Source of the DNA: Flavimaribacter sediminis
GTDB taxonomy: Bacteria > Pseudomonadota > Alphaproteobacteria > Rhizobiales > Rhizobiaceae
Reading direction: 5' to 3'
Assembly: GCF_019492055.1 (NCBI RefSeq)
Contig: NZ_JAICBX010000002.1
Location: 434,001-498,000 of the forward strand
Length of the DNA stretch: 64,000 nt
Shown here: positions 52,623-62,126 of the stretch, piece after piece
Layout: each line of letters begins with the position of its first letter
How positions within the stretch are numbered: the first letter of the stretch is position 1
Program-made: the position numbers and the translations under genes
The notes under the pieces: generated by a model
Database searches by the model: none
What the model was told of the DNA's origin: nothing
The model's input: the letters and a program-made list of their open reading frames with translations, nothing else

Positions 52623-52652
52623 CCCATATCGTTATGATCATAACGATATGGG
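52623..52652. promoter_or_regulatory. Perfect 30-bp palindrome, likely MarR operator
   Basis: The half-site CCCATATCGTTATGA is followed at once by its exact reverse complement. The palindrome ends 8 bp before the nitroreductase ATG and touches the ribosome-binding site. The core with TTATGATCATAA resembles MarR-family operators. Occupation would block transcription or translation of the nitroreductase-marR operon. Confidence 0.8.
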
Positions 52653-52686
52653 CGACAGACCTGACTGTCAATCAGGTCGTTCAAGG

Positions 52687-52959
52687 TCACTGGCGATCTG
52701 CTGATTCCGCGTCCAGTCGCGCCCTGACCTGATCAACGATTGCGCGGACCTCGGCGGCCATGCGCGCCTGCTGCGCGAAGGCTCCGGTCGGGTCGGCGCC
52801 CGGATCCTCTTCCTGATCGAGAAGATCGCCATCCTGGACGATATGGTCGAGAAAATCATCATTCGGCGCCGTCCGCGCCAGATGCCAGACGAGATGCACG
52901 ACAAGTTTTCGCTGTGCGTTAAGTCGACTTTCCAGTTCGCTCACCGTGGGTGCGGTCAT
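52687..52959 (-). CDS. Small hypothetical protein with coiled-coil character
   Basis: 90 residues from ATG 52959. VSELESRLNAQRKLVVHLVW is a heptad-like helix, followed by DLLDQEEDPGADPTGAFAQQ and a second charged helix (AAEVRAIVDQVRARLDAESA). Similar small proteins occur in Rhizobiales without known function. A much longer frame upstream is an artefact overlapping sodC. No membrane segment or metal site. Confidence 0.6.
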   Translation of the reverse strand: MTAPTVSELESRLNAQRKLVVHLVWHLARTAPNDDFLDHIVQDGDLLDQEEDPGADPTGAFAQQARMAAEVRAIVDQVRARLDAESADRQ

Positions 52960-53154
52960 GATTGTTTTCCTTCCTGCCAGTTCGAATTCCGGAAACGTTC
53001 CGGCTGTTGCAGGCGTTCCCGACAGCGACGACTTTCGACCATACAGGATCGTTTCGCCGACTTTGGTGGACGCAGAACGCTCCTGCATTAGATATTCATG
53101 AAGAATGACCGGCTTTGAACGGCGATCGACTTGAAAAGGAATGAGGACGAGAAA

Positions 53155-53676
53155 ATGAAAGCACTGATTGCGCTGGCGTCGACAATTGCGCTGATGGCGA
53201 TGCCTGCGCTCGCACAGGACATGCGCTCCACCCGTGCGACGCTCTCCGGAAACGGCGTATCCGGCACTGTGACAGTCTCCGAAACAGCCTCTGGCATGGC
53301 GCACATAACAATAGACGTCAGAGGCGTGCCCGCAGGCGCGCATGGATTCCACATTCACGAAAAAGGCGTCTGCGACGCCGATGAAGGTTTCAAGTCCGCC
53401 GGCGGACACCTTGCCGGCGGCATGAATCACGGGGTTGAAGACAGCAATGGTCCGCATGCGGGCGACCTGCCAAACCTGCATGCCGGTGAGGACGGGATCG
53501 TACAGGTCGAGTATTTCACGGACGGTTTCAGCCTCGATCCGGACGCCTCGCCGACGATCTCCGGACCTGACGGCGCGGCCGTCATTCTTCACGCCGGCGC
53601 CGACGACTATGCCTCGCAGCCGTCCGGCGACGCCGGAGACAGGTTGGCCTGTGGCGTTCTCTACCCGCCCCAATAG
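53155..53676 (+). CDS. sodC: Superoxide dismutase, Cu-Zn family
   Basis: 173 residues from ATG 53155 (GAGGACGAG upstream). The signal peptide MKALIALASTIALMAMPALA sends it to the periplasm. Copper and zinc ligands are in GFHIHEKGVCDA, SAGGHLAGGMNHGVE and HAGDLPNLHAG. The disulfide cysteines (GVCD and LACGVLYPPQ) and the arginine-containing RLACGV end are intact. Dismutates external superoxide. Confidence 0.93.
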   Translation: MKALIALASTIALMAMPALAQDMRSTRATLSGNGVSGTVTVSETASGMAHITIDVRGVPAGAHGFHIHEKGVCDADEGFKSAGGHLAGGMNHGVEDSNGPHAGDLPNLHAGEDGIVQVEYFTDGFSLDPDASPTISGPDGAAVILHAGADDYASQPSGDAGDRLACGVLYPPQ

Positions 53677-53746
53677 GTTCGGCCGAGCATCTCTCTGCCA
53701 AGGATCAGCAAGGCGTGAAACGGGTCGGCGCCACGAGCCACCGGCG

Positions 53747-54553
53747 TCAATCCTCGATGATCGGGTCCTGGGTGAACTTGCCCCCCTGGTATATCGCGAC
53801 CGGATCATCCGGTCCCGGATCCGGTTCATCGGCATAGACGCGATCGCGAAAAACGGCCGAATTGTCCGTTGGCCGCCAGCCGAGATAGCGCACTGAACTG
53901 TTGTCCCACCACACGGTGTCGTTGTCGGAAACGCCATAAATCACCGGGCAGCCCAGTTTCGGCGCCTCGAACACATAAACGATCAGCGAGATCAGGTCGT
54001 CATAGCTGAGCCAGGTCGCCAGGAACCTCCGGTTTGTGGCTTCAGGATAGCTGGAGCCGATCCGCACCAGCGCCGTCTCGACGCCGAACTTGTCGTGATA
54101 CATGCTGGCCAGGTTTTCGGCGAAGCATTTGGAGACGCCATAGAGACCGTCCGGTCTCAACGGCGCATTCGCGTCGAGACGCTCGTCCTGACGATGAAAG
54201 CCGACGACGTGATTGGAGCTCGCCATGAAAATGCGGGGACTGCCATTTTTCCGCGCCGCCTCATAGAGGTTGTAGACGCCCTCGATATTGGCTTTCAGAA
54301 TTCTCGAGAAGCTATCCTCGACGGATATTCCTCCGAAATGGACAATCCCGTCGCATCCGGCCACCAGATCGTTGACGGCGACGTAATCCGCCAGGTCGCA
54401 ATTGACGATCTCCTCATGCGGGGCGGCCTCTCCCAGATCGACGATATCGGACACCCTGATCGTGTCGGCGATATAGGACAGGCGCTCGCGCGCCACTTTT
54501 CCAAGTCCGCCGCCGGCGCCGGTGATCAGAAGCCGTTTGAGAATTTTGGTCAT
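53747..54553 (-). CDS. udh: Uronate dehydrogenase
   Basis: 268 residues from ATG 54553. Cofactor motif LLITGAGGGLGKVARERL, GCDGIVHFGGISVEDSFSRI, NIEGVYNLYEAARKNGSPRI, and the catalytic Tyr138/Lys142 in DGLYGVSKCFAENLA. LVRIGSSYPEATNRRFLATW and CPVIYGVSDNDTVWWDNSSV closely follow the Agrobacterium enzyme, which oxidises galacturonate and glucuronate to aldarolactones. It gives the cell an oxidative uronate route; no other gene of that route is adjacent. Confidence 0.88.
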   Translation of the reverse strand: MTKILKRLLITGAGGGLGKVARERLSYIADTIRVSDIVDLGEAAPHEEIVNCDLADYVAVNDLVAGCDGIVHFGGISVEDSFSRILKANIEGVYNLYEAARKNGSPRIFMASSNHVVGFHRQDERLDANAPLRPDGLYGVSKCFAENLASMYHDKFGVETALVRIGSSYPEATNRRFLATWLSYDDLISLIVYVFEAPKLGCPVIYGVSDNDTVWWDNSSVRYLGWRPTDNSAVFRDRVYADEPDPGPDDPVAIYQGGKFTQDPIIED

Positions 54554-54648
54554 TGGAACCCGTTTTGCTGGACCACGGAAAAGAGGAGTGTCACGTCCAC
54601 GGGTACAACCCTTATCCGGGCGGCTTTCAGCAGGCAAGTTGCGTCGAT

Positions 54649-55755
54649 TCAGGCGGAACTCTTCTTCCCGTCGGATACATCCAGTTTTCGCTCGATGTAG
54701 AGCGCACGCGCGAGAATGAACAAAGTCACTGTCAGTGGTCCGGCCAGCACCACACCCATGGCTCCAAAGAGACTGCCCATGCAAAGGACGGAAAGCATGA
54801 ACAGCGCCGGAGGCACATTCACCGCCCGTCGCTGAATGAGCGGGGTGATCAGGTTCGATTCCACCATCTGGACCGCCATATAGACGAGAATCGTCCACAA
54901 CAGCGTCTGGCCATCATCCGCAAGCGCCAGCACCAGCGCCGGGACCGCGCCAAAAAGCGGCCCTATGAGCGGGACGAACGCCGTCAGAAACGCCACTGCA
55001 CCTAGCGCCAGGGGAGAGGGCAGGCCAATTATCCAGACGCCCAAACCCGTCAGAACTCCCACGATCGCCATGGAGACGAGCTTGCCGACAAGCCACATTT
55101 TCAGGCCTTTTCCCGTGCGATCGAACGCATCGCGAATTTCACCATGCAAACGGGATGGAAATATCTTCACCAGTCCATCGCGGTAGAGCGGAGGGTCAAG
55201 CGCGAGAAACGTCCCGGCAAGCAGGACCAGGACTGTGCCGGTGAGTATTGACAATAGTGTTCCGGCCATCGGGATCACCTTGCCAAGAATATCTGGCAGC
55301 GGTCCGGAGGCATTATCCAAACCGAGGGTTCCATCCACCGAGAAGCCGGTTGTCTGTTCCAGCTTGTCCAGTGCTTCCGCCAATTGATCTACAAGGTAGT
55401 CATACTGCAAAGAGAGCTGCGGCCAGAGAAAAAGACCGAACAGGAAGAGGCCAAGCACAATGAGTGTGCAGGTAGCCAGGATCCGCCAGCGCCGATCGAT
55501 CGGAAGGACCCTTCTCAAGGCATCGGCGCCGGCGACCAGAATAACGGCGATCACTACCGAAACGTAGGCGACGACAAGCGTCTGGCGGAGATACCAGAAG
55601 AGAAAAGCGAGGGACGCCAGCGCCACGAAAATGGCGGAGCGCGCGGCAAAACCGCGGATGGCCGGTTCGGACTGCTCGGAAGTTTTTTCAGAATAGGCGC
55701 CGGTTTGAGTCATGTGGATGAGCCAGAAATCGGCAAAGGCAATAGCCTTGCTCAC
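54649..55755 (-). CDS. AI-2E family transporter / PerM-like permease
   Basis: 368 residues from GTG 55755; ATG 55713 is an alternative and neither has a clear ribosome-binding site. Eight or so hydrophobic segments, with GLGVWIIGLPSPLALGAVAF, LTAFVPLIGPLFGAVPALVL, then QMVESNLITPLIQRRAVNVP and GSLFGAMGVVLAGPLTVTLF, the strongest family signatures. Members were linked to autoinducer-2 export or to sodium/proton antiport. Role here unknown. Confidence 0.85.
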   Translation of the reverse strand: MSKAIAFADFWLIHMTQTGAYSEKTSEQSEPAIRGFAARSAIFVALASLAFLFWYLRQTLVVAYVSVVIAVILVAGADALRRVLPIDRRWRILATCTLIVLGLFLFGLFLWPQLSLQYDYLVDQLAEALDKLEQTTGFSVDGTLGLDNASGPLPDILGKVIPMAGTLLSILTGTVLVLLAGTFLALDPPLYRDGLVKIFPSRLHGEIRDAFDRTGKGLKMWLVGKLVSMAIVGVLTGLGVWIIGLPSPLALGAVAFLTAFVPLIGPLFGAVPALVLALADDGQTLLWTILVYMAVQMVESNLITPLIQRRAVNVPPALFMLSVLCMGSLFGAMGVVLAGPLTVTLFILARALYIERKLDVSDGKKSSA

Positions 55756-55815
55756 TTTTTTACGGATTAAAACAGGAACGGATCGGAGGAACGAATGTTC
55801 CCGCGGCGCCTGGCG

Positions 55816-56709
55816 CTATCGCTCGAGTTCGCCGATATAGGCCTGGTGAAAACGCCGATAGCCCCGCTCTGTCGTCTTCAGATGGTCGCGCACAAGCCTG
55901 TGCAGTTCCGGTAGCTTGTAAAAGGGAACGACGGGGTAGCTGTGGTGTTCGGAATGGTAGGGCATATTCCAGGCGAGCTGTCGCACGACAATATTGGTGA
56001 AGGTCGTGCGGCTGTTTTCGAGCATATTGGCGACGAAGGGACAGCGGCCATGCTCGGCAAGCAGGTAAAGCCGCAAAAAGGGTTGCCCCAGAAGCATCGG
56101 AACAATCCAGACATAAACAGCCAAGGCCGAGCCGACATAGATCGAGACGATCGCCAGCGCCAGATAGATACCCAGCATCGTCCGTGCTTCCCTGCGCACT
56201 TTCAGCCGTCCCGAGGACGGCGTGAAACTGTCGTCGCCGCCATCGAGCGCGAGGCGGAACAGCGTCTTTATCTGGCTCCGCCAGACGGGAATTCCGGAAA
56301 TGTGCAAGACATACCGGGCGACGGTTTCGGGTTTCGGATCAGCCAGTTCGGGATCGTTTTCAGGATCCTGCGTGTGGCGGTGATGCGCAAAATGGAAATA
56401 GCGAAACCACTCCGACGGCAGCAGGATCGCCAGCCCGCAAATGCGGGCGACCCAGTCATTGATCCACTGCGACGCAAAGGCCGTGCGATGCACGGTTTCG
56501 TGCAGCAACGTGAAGAGGAAGACGATGAGGACGCCCTGGACAGGCAACAGTAGCGGCCAGAAGGGAACGCGCCATGCGATGAGACAGCCGACCACCACGA
56601 TCGCGCCCCAGTGCAGGGTCAACGCCAGCAAACCGCGGAAATCCGATTTGAGCGTCAGGCTGCGGCGCTGTTCGGCGGAAAGCGTGCGTATGAAGGCGCG
56701 GTGATGCAT
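55816..56709 (-). CDS. Membrane fatty acid desaturase family protein
   Basis: 297 residues. The three histidine boxes are present: HETVHRTAF, HFAHHRHTQDPENDP and HSEHHSYPVVPF, which bind the di-iron centre, with membrane segments between them (WGAIVVVGCLIAWRVPFWPL, PVQGVLIVFLFTLL). Relatives desaturate or hydroxylate fatty acyl chains or related lipids. The short length fits bacterial desaturases of the alkane-hydroxylase-like group. Adjoins an alpha/beta hydrolase gene 6 bp upstream. Confidence 0.86.
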   Translation of the reverse strand: MHHRAFIRTLSAEQRRSLTLKSDFRGLLALTLHWGAIVVVGCLIAWRVPFWPLLLPVQGVLIVFLFTLLHETVHRTAFASQWINDWVARICGLAILLPSEWFRYFHFAHHRHTQDPENDPELADPKPETVARYVLHISGIPVWRSQIKTLFRLALDGGDDSFTPSSGRLKVRREARTMLGIYLALAIVSIYVGSALAVYVWIVPMLLGQPFLRLYLLAEHGRCPFVANMLENSRTTFTNIVVRQLAWNMPYHSEHHSYPVVPFYKLPELHRLVRDHLKTTERGYRRFHQAYIGELER

Positions 56710-56715
56710 GGTTCA

Positions 56716-57933
56716 TCAATCTTTTAAAGTATCGGCAAGCCAGTCATAGACGATCGCGTTGGAGAGTGGAAGATTGCCAAGCTGACAGTGCATGTCGGCG
56801 CCTTCCTCGACGGTGAATATCCGGCTTGTGGCTGGTCCCGAAACAGCGTCGCAAAAGGTCTTGTGCTGGTCGAGAGCCTCCGCGCCCTCGCCGGTTCCAA
56901 CCATGCCGAGAACCGGACATGCGATATCGGCGAGCCGGTCCGTGGCCCGATAGGCTTCGAGTTTCTCGAACCAGCCGGAAAAGGTCGTCACGCCGAAGCG
57001 GCGGCACGCCGCCTTGAAACCGAGCTTGACGCTGGACGGCATGTATTGTTCCGGAATGTCGTCCACCTCGTCGAGGCTGACATCCTCATCCTCATCGCCC
57101 TCGCCCGCCTGGACGAAGCCGCTCATGTAATCGAGAAGGTCGATGATCGGCGAATTGGCCACAAGCGCCCGGATCCTTTGATCGCCAGCCGCGCCACGAA
57201 TGGTGAAATAACCGCCAAAACTGATGCCGTACAGGCCGAGTTTCTCCGGATTGACGGCGTCGACGCCCAGACAGAAATCGACAATCGCGGCGATAGGAGC
57301 CTCGTAGTCGGGCCGAAAAACCATCGTCGGATCACGCCGCAAGGTTCCGACCTGTCCCGGGCCCTCGGCGATCAACAGATTGAACCCGCGCGCAAGACCG
57401 TCGGCGGCGGTCTGGAAATAGAGCTCTTCTCCGGTTCCGTCGAAACCCGTCATCACGATGACTGTCCGGCCGTCCGGCGCGCCGCCTGCCGGCTGGAGGA
57501 AATAGCCGGGCAGCATCTTGCCCTCGAACGGTATGTCCACCGGCTTCACGGCATGTGGCGTCAGGGAGGCGGCCCTGATGAAGGCGTCGCGGCTCTTCAA
57601 CCCGTAACCGAGACCGTCCGGACCGAACGGATCGGAGAAATATTCCGCTGACCGGTAATAGCTCGAGGCGCGCAGAAGATGTCCGCAGGCGCTCACGTCA
57701 TGACCGGCCGCCAGGGCGCTTTCGGCGAGATCCGAGAGCCTGTCCGCCTGGGCGGTGAACGCGGCCGGCCATGCAAAGGCGTTGTCGTCCATGATTTTCG
57801 CCCGCGCGGCGAAGATCTCTCCAGGCGCGCCGCCGCCAGCCGTCGCGACGCCCAGTTGACGCATCAGCTGGAAATCCATTTCCGGCGAGGCGAAACCGGC
57901 AATTCGGGTGGACGTTCGCTCGACGCCTGTCAT
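56716..57933 (-). CDS. Alpha/beta hydrolase (FrsA/DUF1100-like, C-C hydrolase group)
   Basis: 405 residues. The helical N-terminal cap (SACGHLLRASSYYRSAEYFS) precedes the hydrolase core with TVIVMTGFDGTGEELYFQTA, nucleophile elbow GLYGISFGGYF and the C-terminal VEEGADMHCQLGN histidine. This cap-plus-core layout is that of dipeptidyl-aminopeptidase-like hydrolases and of 2,6-dihydropseudooxynicotine hydrolase. Substrate unknown. It may be cotranscribed with the desaturase gene downstream. Confidence 0.84.
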   Translation of the reverse strand: MTGVERTSTRIAGFASPEMDFQLMRQLGVATAGGGAPGEIFAARAKIMDDNAFAWPAAFTAQADRLSDLAESALAAGHDVSACGHLLRASSYYRSAEYFSDPFGPDGLGYGLKSRDAFIRAASLTPHAVKPVDIPFEGKMLPGYFLQPAGGAPDGRTVIVMTGFDGTGEELYFQTAADGLARGFNLLIAEGPGQVGTLRRDPTMVFRPDYEAPIAAIVDFCLGVDAVNPEKLGLYGISFGGYFTIRGAAGDQRIRALVANSPIIDLLDYMSGFVQAGEGDEDEDVSLDEVDDIPEQYMPSSVKLGFKAACRRFGVTTFSGWFEKLEAYRATDRLADIACPVLGMVGTGEGAEALDQHKTFCDAVSGPATSRIFTVEEGADMHCQLGNLPLSNAIVYDWLADTLKD

Positions 57934-58151
57934 GTTTCCGCTCCTGGTTGGCGAGACAACGGTGAAGCGAAGCCTGCAAACCTGTCAAGACGAACGGCGC
58001 TTTGCGGGAGATCTTCTTCAGGACTGGTCTACTTCATAAGAGAACGCTAAAGAACTCAGTCAAAGGTCAAAAGACGGAAAACCGTCATTCCCGGGGAAGC
58101 GACCGACAGGCGAAGAAACCACAAGAACGAGAGCTTCGGTTAGAAATATCC

Positions 58152-59231
58152 ATGTCCACATCCACTGCAAGGCGCAACCATCTCTGGCTGTGGTTCCTCT
58201 GGCTTGGCGCGTTCTACGTCGTCTGGACCTGGCTGGTGTTCGGAATGGACAATGTCGCCGCGACGCTCGCCCACTGGCCGATCGCTATGGCCATGGCGCT
58301 TGGCAGCTATGTGGCCGGCTCGACCCCGATGGGCGGCGGGACTGTCGGATTTCCTGTCCTGGTCCTTTTCTTTGACATGCCCGCGAGCATGGGGCGGGAC
58401 TTCAGTTTCGCGGTGCAGTCCGTCGGGATGACCAGCGCCAGCATCTTTATCCTGTGCCGGCGGCAGGGCCTTGCCCGGTCCATGCTGTACGGGGCCATTC
58501 TTGGCGCAACGCTCGGCGTTCCGCTCGGCATATTCTTTGTCGCGCCGCTGTTTTCCGATCTCTGGATCAAGATATCGTTCGCCGTCATCTGGTGCGGCTT
58601 CGGACTTCTGCATCTCTATCGTCTTGCAGAAATCGCCGGTCATCAGGGCATGACGGAGTTCAGCGAGACCTGGGATTTCCGGATCGGCGCGATCCTCGGC
58701 TTTCTCGCAGGCGCAACCGTGGTTTCCGTCACGGGCGTGGGCATCGACATGGTCGTCTACGCCTGCCTCGTTCTCCTGTTCCGAACCGACCTGAAGATCG
58801 CCATTCCAACCTCGGTCGTCATCATGGCGTTCTGCTCTGTCTACGGCGTCCTGATCAAGAAATTCACCACCGGAATGCAGCCCGGAACCTACGAGAACTG
58901 GCTCGCGGCCGCGCCGGTCGTGGCGCTGGGAGCGCCGCTCGGCGTCTTCATCGTCGGCCTGATCGGCCGCAAGCCGACGCTTTTGTTCGTATCGATTCTG
59001 TGTGTCGGACAATATGTCTGGACCTGCTTCAACGCCCTTCCCTCGCTCGGATGGCTGGGCATCGCGGTCGCCTGCGTTCTGGTCGGAATTCTTCTCTACG
59101 CCTTTGAACGCCTGCGCCGCTACGGCGATGTGCTGGCCGGCGACCGGCCGGTCTCCGACGTCAGCCCTGAGGCGCATCTGTCGAGCCTCGGCGTCGAGGA
59201 GATCGAACCACATGTGCACACCGAGAAATAA
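58152..59231 (+). CDS. Sulfite exporter TauE/SafE family protein
   Basis: 359 residues from ATG 58152. Eight hydrophobic stretches. ALGSYVAGSTPMGGGTVGFP and FLAGATVVSVTGVGIDMVVY are the duplicated TauE/SafE loops. The C-terminal cytoplasmic tail of about 40 residues is polar. The family carries small anions (sulfite, sulfoacetate and the like) across the inner membrane; no specific ligand can be inferred here. An upstream in-frame extension (from 58002) is not family-like. Confidence 0.86.
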   Translation: MSTSTARRNHLWLWFLWLGAFYVVWTWLVFGMDNVAATLAHWPIAMAMALGSYVAGSTPMGGGTVGFPVLVLFFDMPASMGRDFSFAVQSVGMTSASIFILCRRQGLARSMLYGAILGATLGVPLGIFFVAPLFSDLWIKISFAVIWCGFGLLHLYRLAEIAGHQGMTEFSETWDFRIGAILGFLAGATVVSVTGVGIDMVVYACLVLLFRTDLKIAIPTSVVIMAFCSVYGVLIKKFTTGMQPGTYENWLAAAPVVALGAPLGVFIVGLIGRKPTLLFVSILCVGQYVWTCFNALPSLGWLGIAVACVLVGILLYAFERLRRYGDVLAGDRPVSDVSPEAHLSSLGVEEIEPHVHTEK

Positions 59232-59312
59232 TCCGCTGTCGAACAACGCATTTGCGATATCGACGCCCGAATTGAGACTGACAGCCCGGCGGCGACCCAT
59301 TAATGTGCCGCC

Positions 59313-60401
59313 ATGCTGTTTCGATTGCCTGACCACGACACACTCTACCAGGCGCTTATAGACCGCGACGAAGCCTACGACGGACGCGCCTTCGTCGGCG
59401 TGACGAGCACCGGTGTGTTTTGCCGATTGTCCTGTCCGGCGCGCAATCCCAAGTCTGAAAATTGCACGTTCTTCGCGTCCGTGCAGGAATGTCTTGAAGC
59501 CGGTTTTCGTCCGTGCAAACGGTGCCATCCGATGGCGCCGGCGGCGGCAGCCGACGCTGCTGTCCAGCGGCTCGTCAGCGCGCTCGAACAGCGCCCGGAA
59601 CACCATTGGAGCGAGGGCGACGTCGTCGCCATGGGACTGGATCCGTCAACCGTGCGACGGGCTTTCAAGCGGCATTACGGAATGACGTTTCTGGAAATGG
59701 CGCGGCTTACCCGAATCCGATCAGGTTTCGAGACGCTGTCCGGCGGCGGCCGCGTCATAGACGCCCAACTCGACGCCGGCTTTGATTCCCCGAGCGGTTT
59801 TCGCAACGCCTTCGCGCGTCTGCTCGGACAGCCTCCGTCCTCTTTCACCGGTCGTGAACTCCTGAAGGCAAGCTGGATCGACACGCCGCTCGGAGCCATG
59901 ATCGCCGTCAGCGACCGACATGTGCTGCATCTCCTGGAATTCATCGACAGAAAGGCGCTTCCGGCGGAACTGAAGCGCCTGCGCGCCCATTCGAAAGGCG
60001 GCGTTGGCATCGGCCGCGAACCACCGACCGAACAGGCGGAAACGGAGCTCGCCGCCTATTTCTCCGGTCAAAGCGCTGCGTTCACTGTTCCGCTGAAGTT
60101 TCATGGCAGCGCGTTCACCTGTGAGGTCTGGCGCGCGCTGAGGGAAATACCGGCTGGCGAAACCTGCAGCTACAGCGATCTCGCGCGGACCATCGGAAGG
60201 CCAGATGCGACGCGCGCGGTCGCGCGCGCCAACGGGGCCAACCAACTCGCCCTCATCGTGCCCTGCCACAGGGTCATCGGCGCGGACGGTTCGCTGACCG
60301 GATATGGCGGAGGTCTCTGGCGCAAGCAGCAACTCATCGAACTGGAGCGGCAATACGCGGCGCCTGCCAGGCGCGCGGATCATCGGGAGGAAATCGCATG
60401 A
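59313..60401 (+). CDS. ada: Ada: methylphosphotriester and O6-methylguanine repair protein / transcription activator
   Basis: 362 residues. N-terminal zinc domain with Cys37, Cys41, Cys68 and Cys71 (GVFCRLSCPARNP and PCKRCHP), where the first accepts methyl from DNA phosphotriesters. An AraC-type helix-turn-helix spans about 90-185 (GLDPSTVRRAFKRHYGMTFL). The C-terminal methyltransferase domain has the acceptor Cys318 in LIVPCHRVIG. All repair residues are present, so both activities and methyl-induced activation are expected. Its stop overlaps the next ATG by 4 bp. Confidence 0.93.
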   Translation: MLFRLPDHDTLYQALIDRDEAYDGRAFVGVTSTGVFCRLSCPARNPKSENCTFFASVQECLEAGFRPCKRCHPMAPAAAADAAVQRLVSALEQRPEHHWSEGDVVAMGLDPSTVRRAFKRHYGMTFLEMARLTRIRSGFETLSGGGRVIDAQLDAGFDSPSGFRNAFARLLGQPPSSFTGRELLKASWIDTPLGAMIAVSDRHVLHLLEFIDRKALPAELKRLRAHSKGGVGIGREPPTEQAETELAAYFSGQSAAFTVPLKFHGSAFTCEVWRALREIPAGETCSYSDLARTIGRPDATRAVARANGANQLALIVPCHRVIGADGSLTGYGGGLWRKQQLIELERQYAAPARRADHREEIA

Positions 60402-61165
60402 ACCAGTCAGAGAAGGCGGCTGCGTTCGCAGCCATGCATGTCAAGGGCGACCCCCTCGTCCTGTTCAATATCTGGGACGCAGGCAGCGCCAAGGTTGTTG
60501 CGGACGCCGGAGCGCCCGCAGTTGCGACGGGAAGCTGGTCGGTCGCGGCCGCTCACGGGTATCAGGACGGGGAATCGATCCCGCTGGAACTTCTGGAAGT
60601 GGTGACGAGCCGCATTGCAGCCACCGTCGACATCCCCCTGACAGTGGACTTCGAAGGCGGATACGCGGCGGGACCGGAAGGCATAGCGGCCAATGTGGGC
60701 CGTATCATCCGGTCCGGCGCGATCGGCGTCAATTTCGAGGATCAGATCGTCGGCGGCGAGGGTCTGTATGACATCGACATCCAGACGACGCGGCTGCGGG
60801 CCGCGGTTCAGGCGGGCGAGGAAAACGGGATCATGCTCTTCGCCAACGCCCGAACGGATATCTTTCTCAAGGAACGCGACCGTTCGAAACATCCGGCTTT
60901 GTTACAGGCGGCGAAAGACCGGGCTGCGGCCTATGCGGAGGCCGGCGCGAGCGGCTTTTTCGCACCCGGCCTCGTCGATATCGACCTTGTCGCGGAATTG
61001 TGCGCGGCGTCTTCGCTACCCGTCAATATCCTGATCATGCCGGACGCGCCGTCACACGCCGACCTCGCAAAGGCTGGCGTCGGGCGGATCAGTTATGGTC
61101 CTGGCCCTTATCGCCGCTACGCCGCAATGCTCGCCGACATGTACCGGACCGCCATGGAAGGCTGA
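60398..61165 (+). CDS. Isocitrate lyase/phosphoenolpyruvate mutase family protein
   Basis: 255 residues. TIM-barrel landmarks: NIWDAGSAKVVADAGAPAVA, IPLTVDFEGGYAAGPEGIAA, GVNFEDQIVGGEGLYDIDIQ and IMLFANARTDIFL. The KKCGH active-site loop of isocitrate lyase is missing, so it is a PEP-mutase/oxaloacetate-hydrolase-like member. Such genes often accompany ada in proteobacteria. The reaction is unknown. Confidence 0.82.
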   Translation: MNQSEKAAAFAAMHVKGDPLVLFNIWDAGSAKVVADAGAPAVATGSWSVAAAHGYQDGESIPLELLEVVTSRIAATVDIPLTVDFEGGYAAGPEGIAANVGRIIRSGAIGVNFEDQIVGGEGLYDIDIQTTRLRAAVQAGEENGIMLFANARTDIFLKERDRSKHPALLQAAKDRAAAYAEAGASGFFAPGLVDIDLVAELCAASSLPVNILIMPDAPSHADLAKAGVGRISYGPGPYRRYAAMLADMYRTAMEG

Positions 61166-61169
61166 AGGG

Positions 61170-61976
61170 TCAGTCTCCCTTCCTGATTTCGACCTGATGG
61201 GGATAGGGAATGGAAATGCCGTTTTCGTCGAAGGCCTTTTTCACGTCCTTGATGAAGGCGAATTTCAGCTCCCAATAATCGGCCGCGTTGCACCAAAGCC
61301 GCACGCCCAGATCGACGGATGAATCACCGAGATTGACAACCCTCACCCAGGGTTCGGGATCTTTCATCACCCGATTGTCGGCCGCCGCCCTGTCGAGAAT
61401 GACCGACATCGCCTTGTCGGCGTCATCGTCGTAGTCGATGCCGAACTGGACATCGAGCCGCCGTGTCGGGTGCGCCGAATAGTTCGTTATGATCGTACCC
61501 CAGATCTTGGCGTTCGGCACGATGATCTGCACATTGTCGGGCGTGGCGAGTTCCGTGAAGAACAGATTGAGATCTTTTACAGTACCGGCGGCGCCGCCGA
61601 CATCGACATACTCGCCGAGCTTGAACGGCCGGAAAATGATCAACATCACGCCCGAGGAGACGTCGGCCAGCGTACCCTGCAAGGCAAGGCCGATCGCCAG
61701 AGTGGCCGCGCCAAGAACCGCAACAAGGCTGGTCGCCTGGAAGCCGAAGAGCTGGAGAACGGCGATGATGACGATCGTCAGGATCAGCCATCTCGCGATA
61801 GAGGAAAAGAAACCGCCTAGCGTATCGTCGATGCGCGGGTTCGAAACGATTCGCCTCTTGATGAAACCCGACGCCATGTTGGCGACGATATAGCCGACCA
61901 CCAGGAAAACCAGCGCCTTTACGGCGTTGATGATCAGCGGGATGTAGGGCTCTACGTGGGTGGCTACCTGGTCCAT
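61170..61976 (-). CDS. Small-conductance mechanosensitive channel (MscS family)
   Basis: 268 residues, close to E. coli MscS. Membrane segments LIINAVKALVFLVVGYIVAN and WLILTIVIIAVLQLFGF precede the pore helix AVLGAATLAIGLALQGTLAD with regularly spaced Gly and Ala. Then the cytoplasmic beta domain (FRPFKLGEYVDVGGAAGTVK) and C-terminal vestibule. It opens under membrane tension to release solutes. Confidence 0.92.
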   Translation of the reverse strand: MDQVATHVEPYIPLIINAVKALVFLVVGYIVANMASGFIKRRIVSNPRIDDTLGGFFSSIARWLILTIVIIAVLQLFGFQATSLVAVLGAATLAIGLALQGTLADVSSGVMLIIFRPFKLGEYVDVGGAAGTVKDLNLFFTELATPDNVQIIVPNAKIWGTIITNYSAHPTRRLDVQFGIDYDDDADKAMSVILDRAAADNRVMKDPEPWVRVVNLGDSSVDLGVRLWCNAADYWELKFAFIKDVKKAFDENGISIPYPHQVEIRKGD

Positions 61977-62126
61977 TGCTTGTCCTTTTTTCGATCAAAC
62001 CATTGAAACAACTTCGAGACGTGAAGTCAAAACCGGCGCAGGCGACATTCTCCGTATAATTGCCGGCCGCAAACAACTTCCGCCACTATCATTCGCCGGC
62101 AATCCATATCAAGAAGGCGAGCAGTC

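Noticed and set aside
52687-53937. 416-codon minus-strand frame across the sodC gene
   Set aside because: Only its last 90 codons look like a protein. The rest is antisense to sodC, whose signal peptide and metal ligands are clear.
58140-59606. 488-codon minus-strand frame opposite TauE/SafE and ada
   Set aside because: It is antisense to two clear genes and has the low-complexity charged composition typical of a complement frame.
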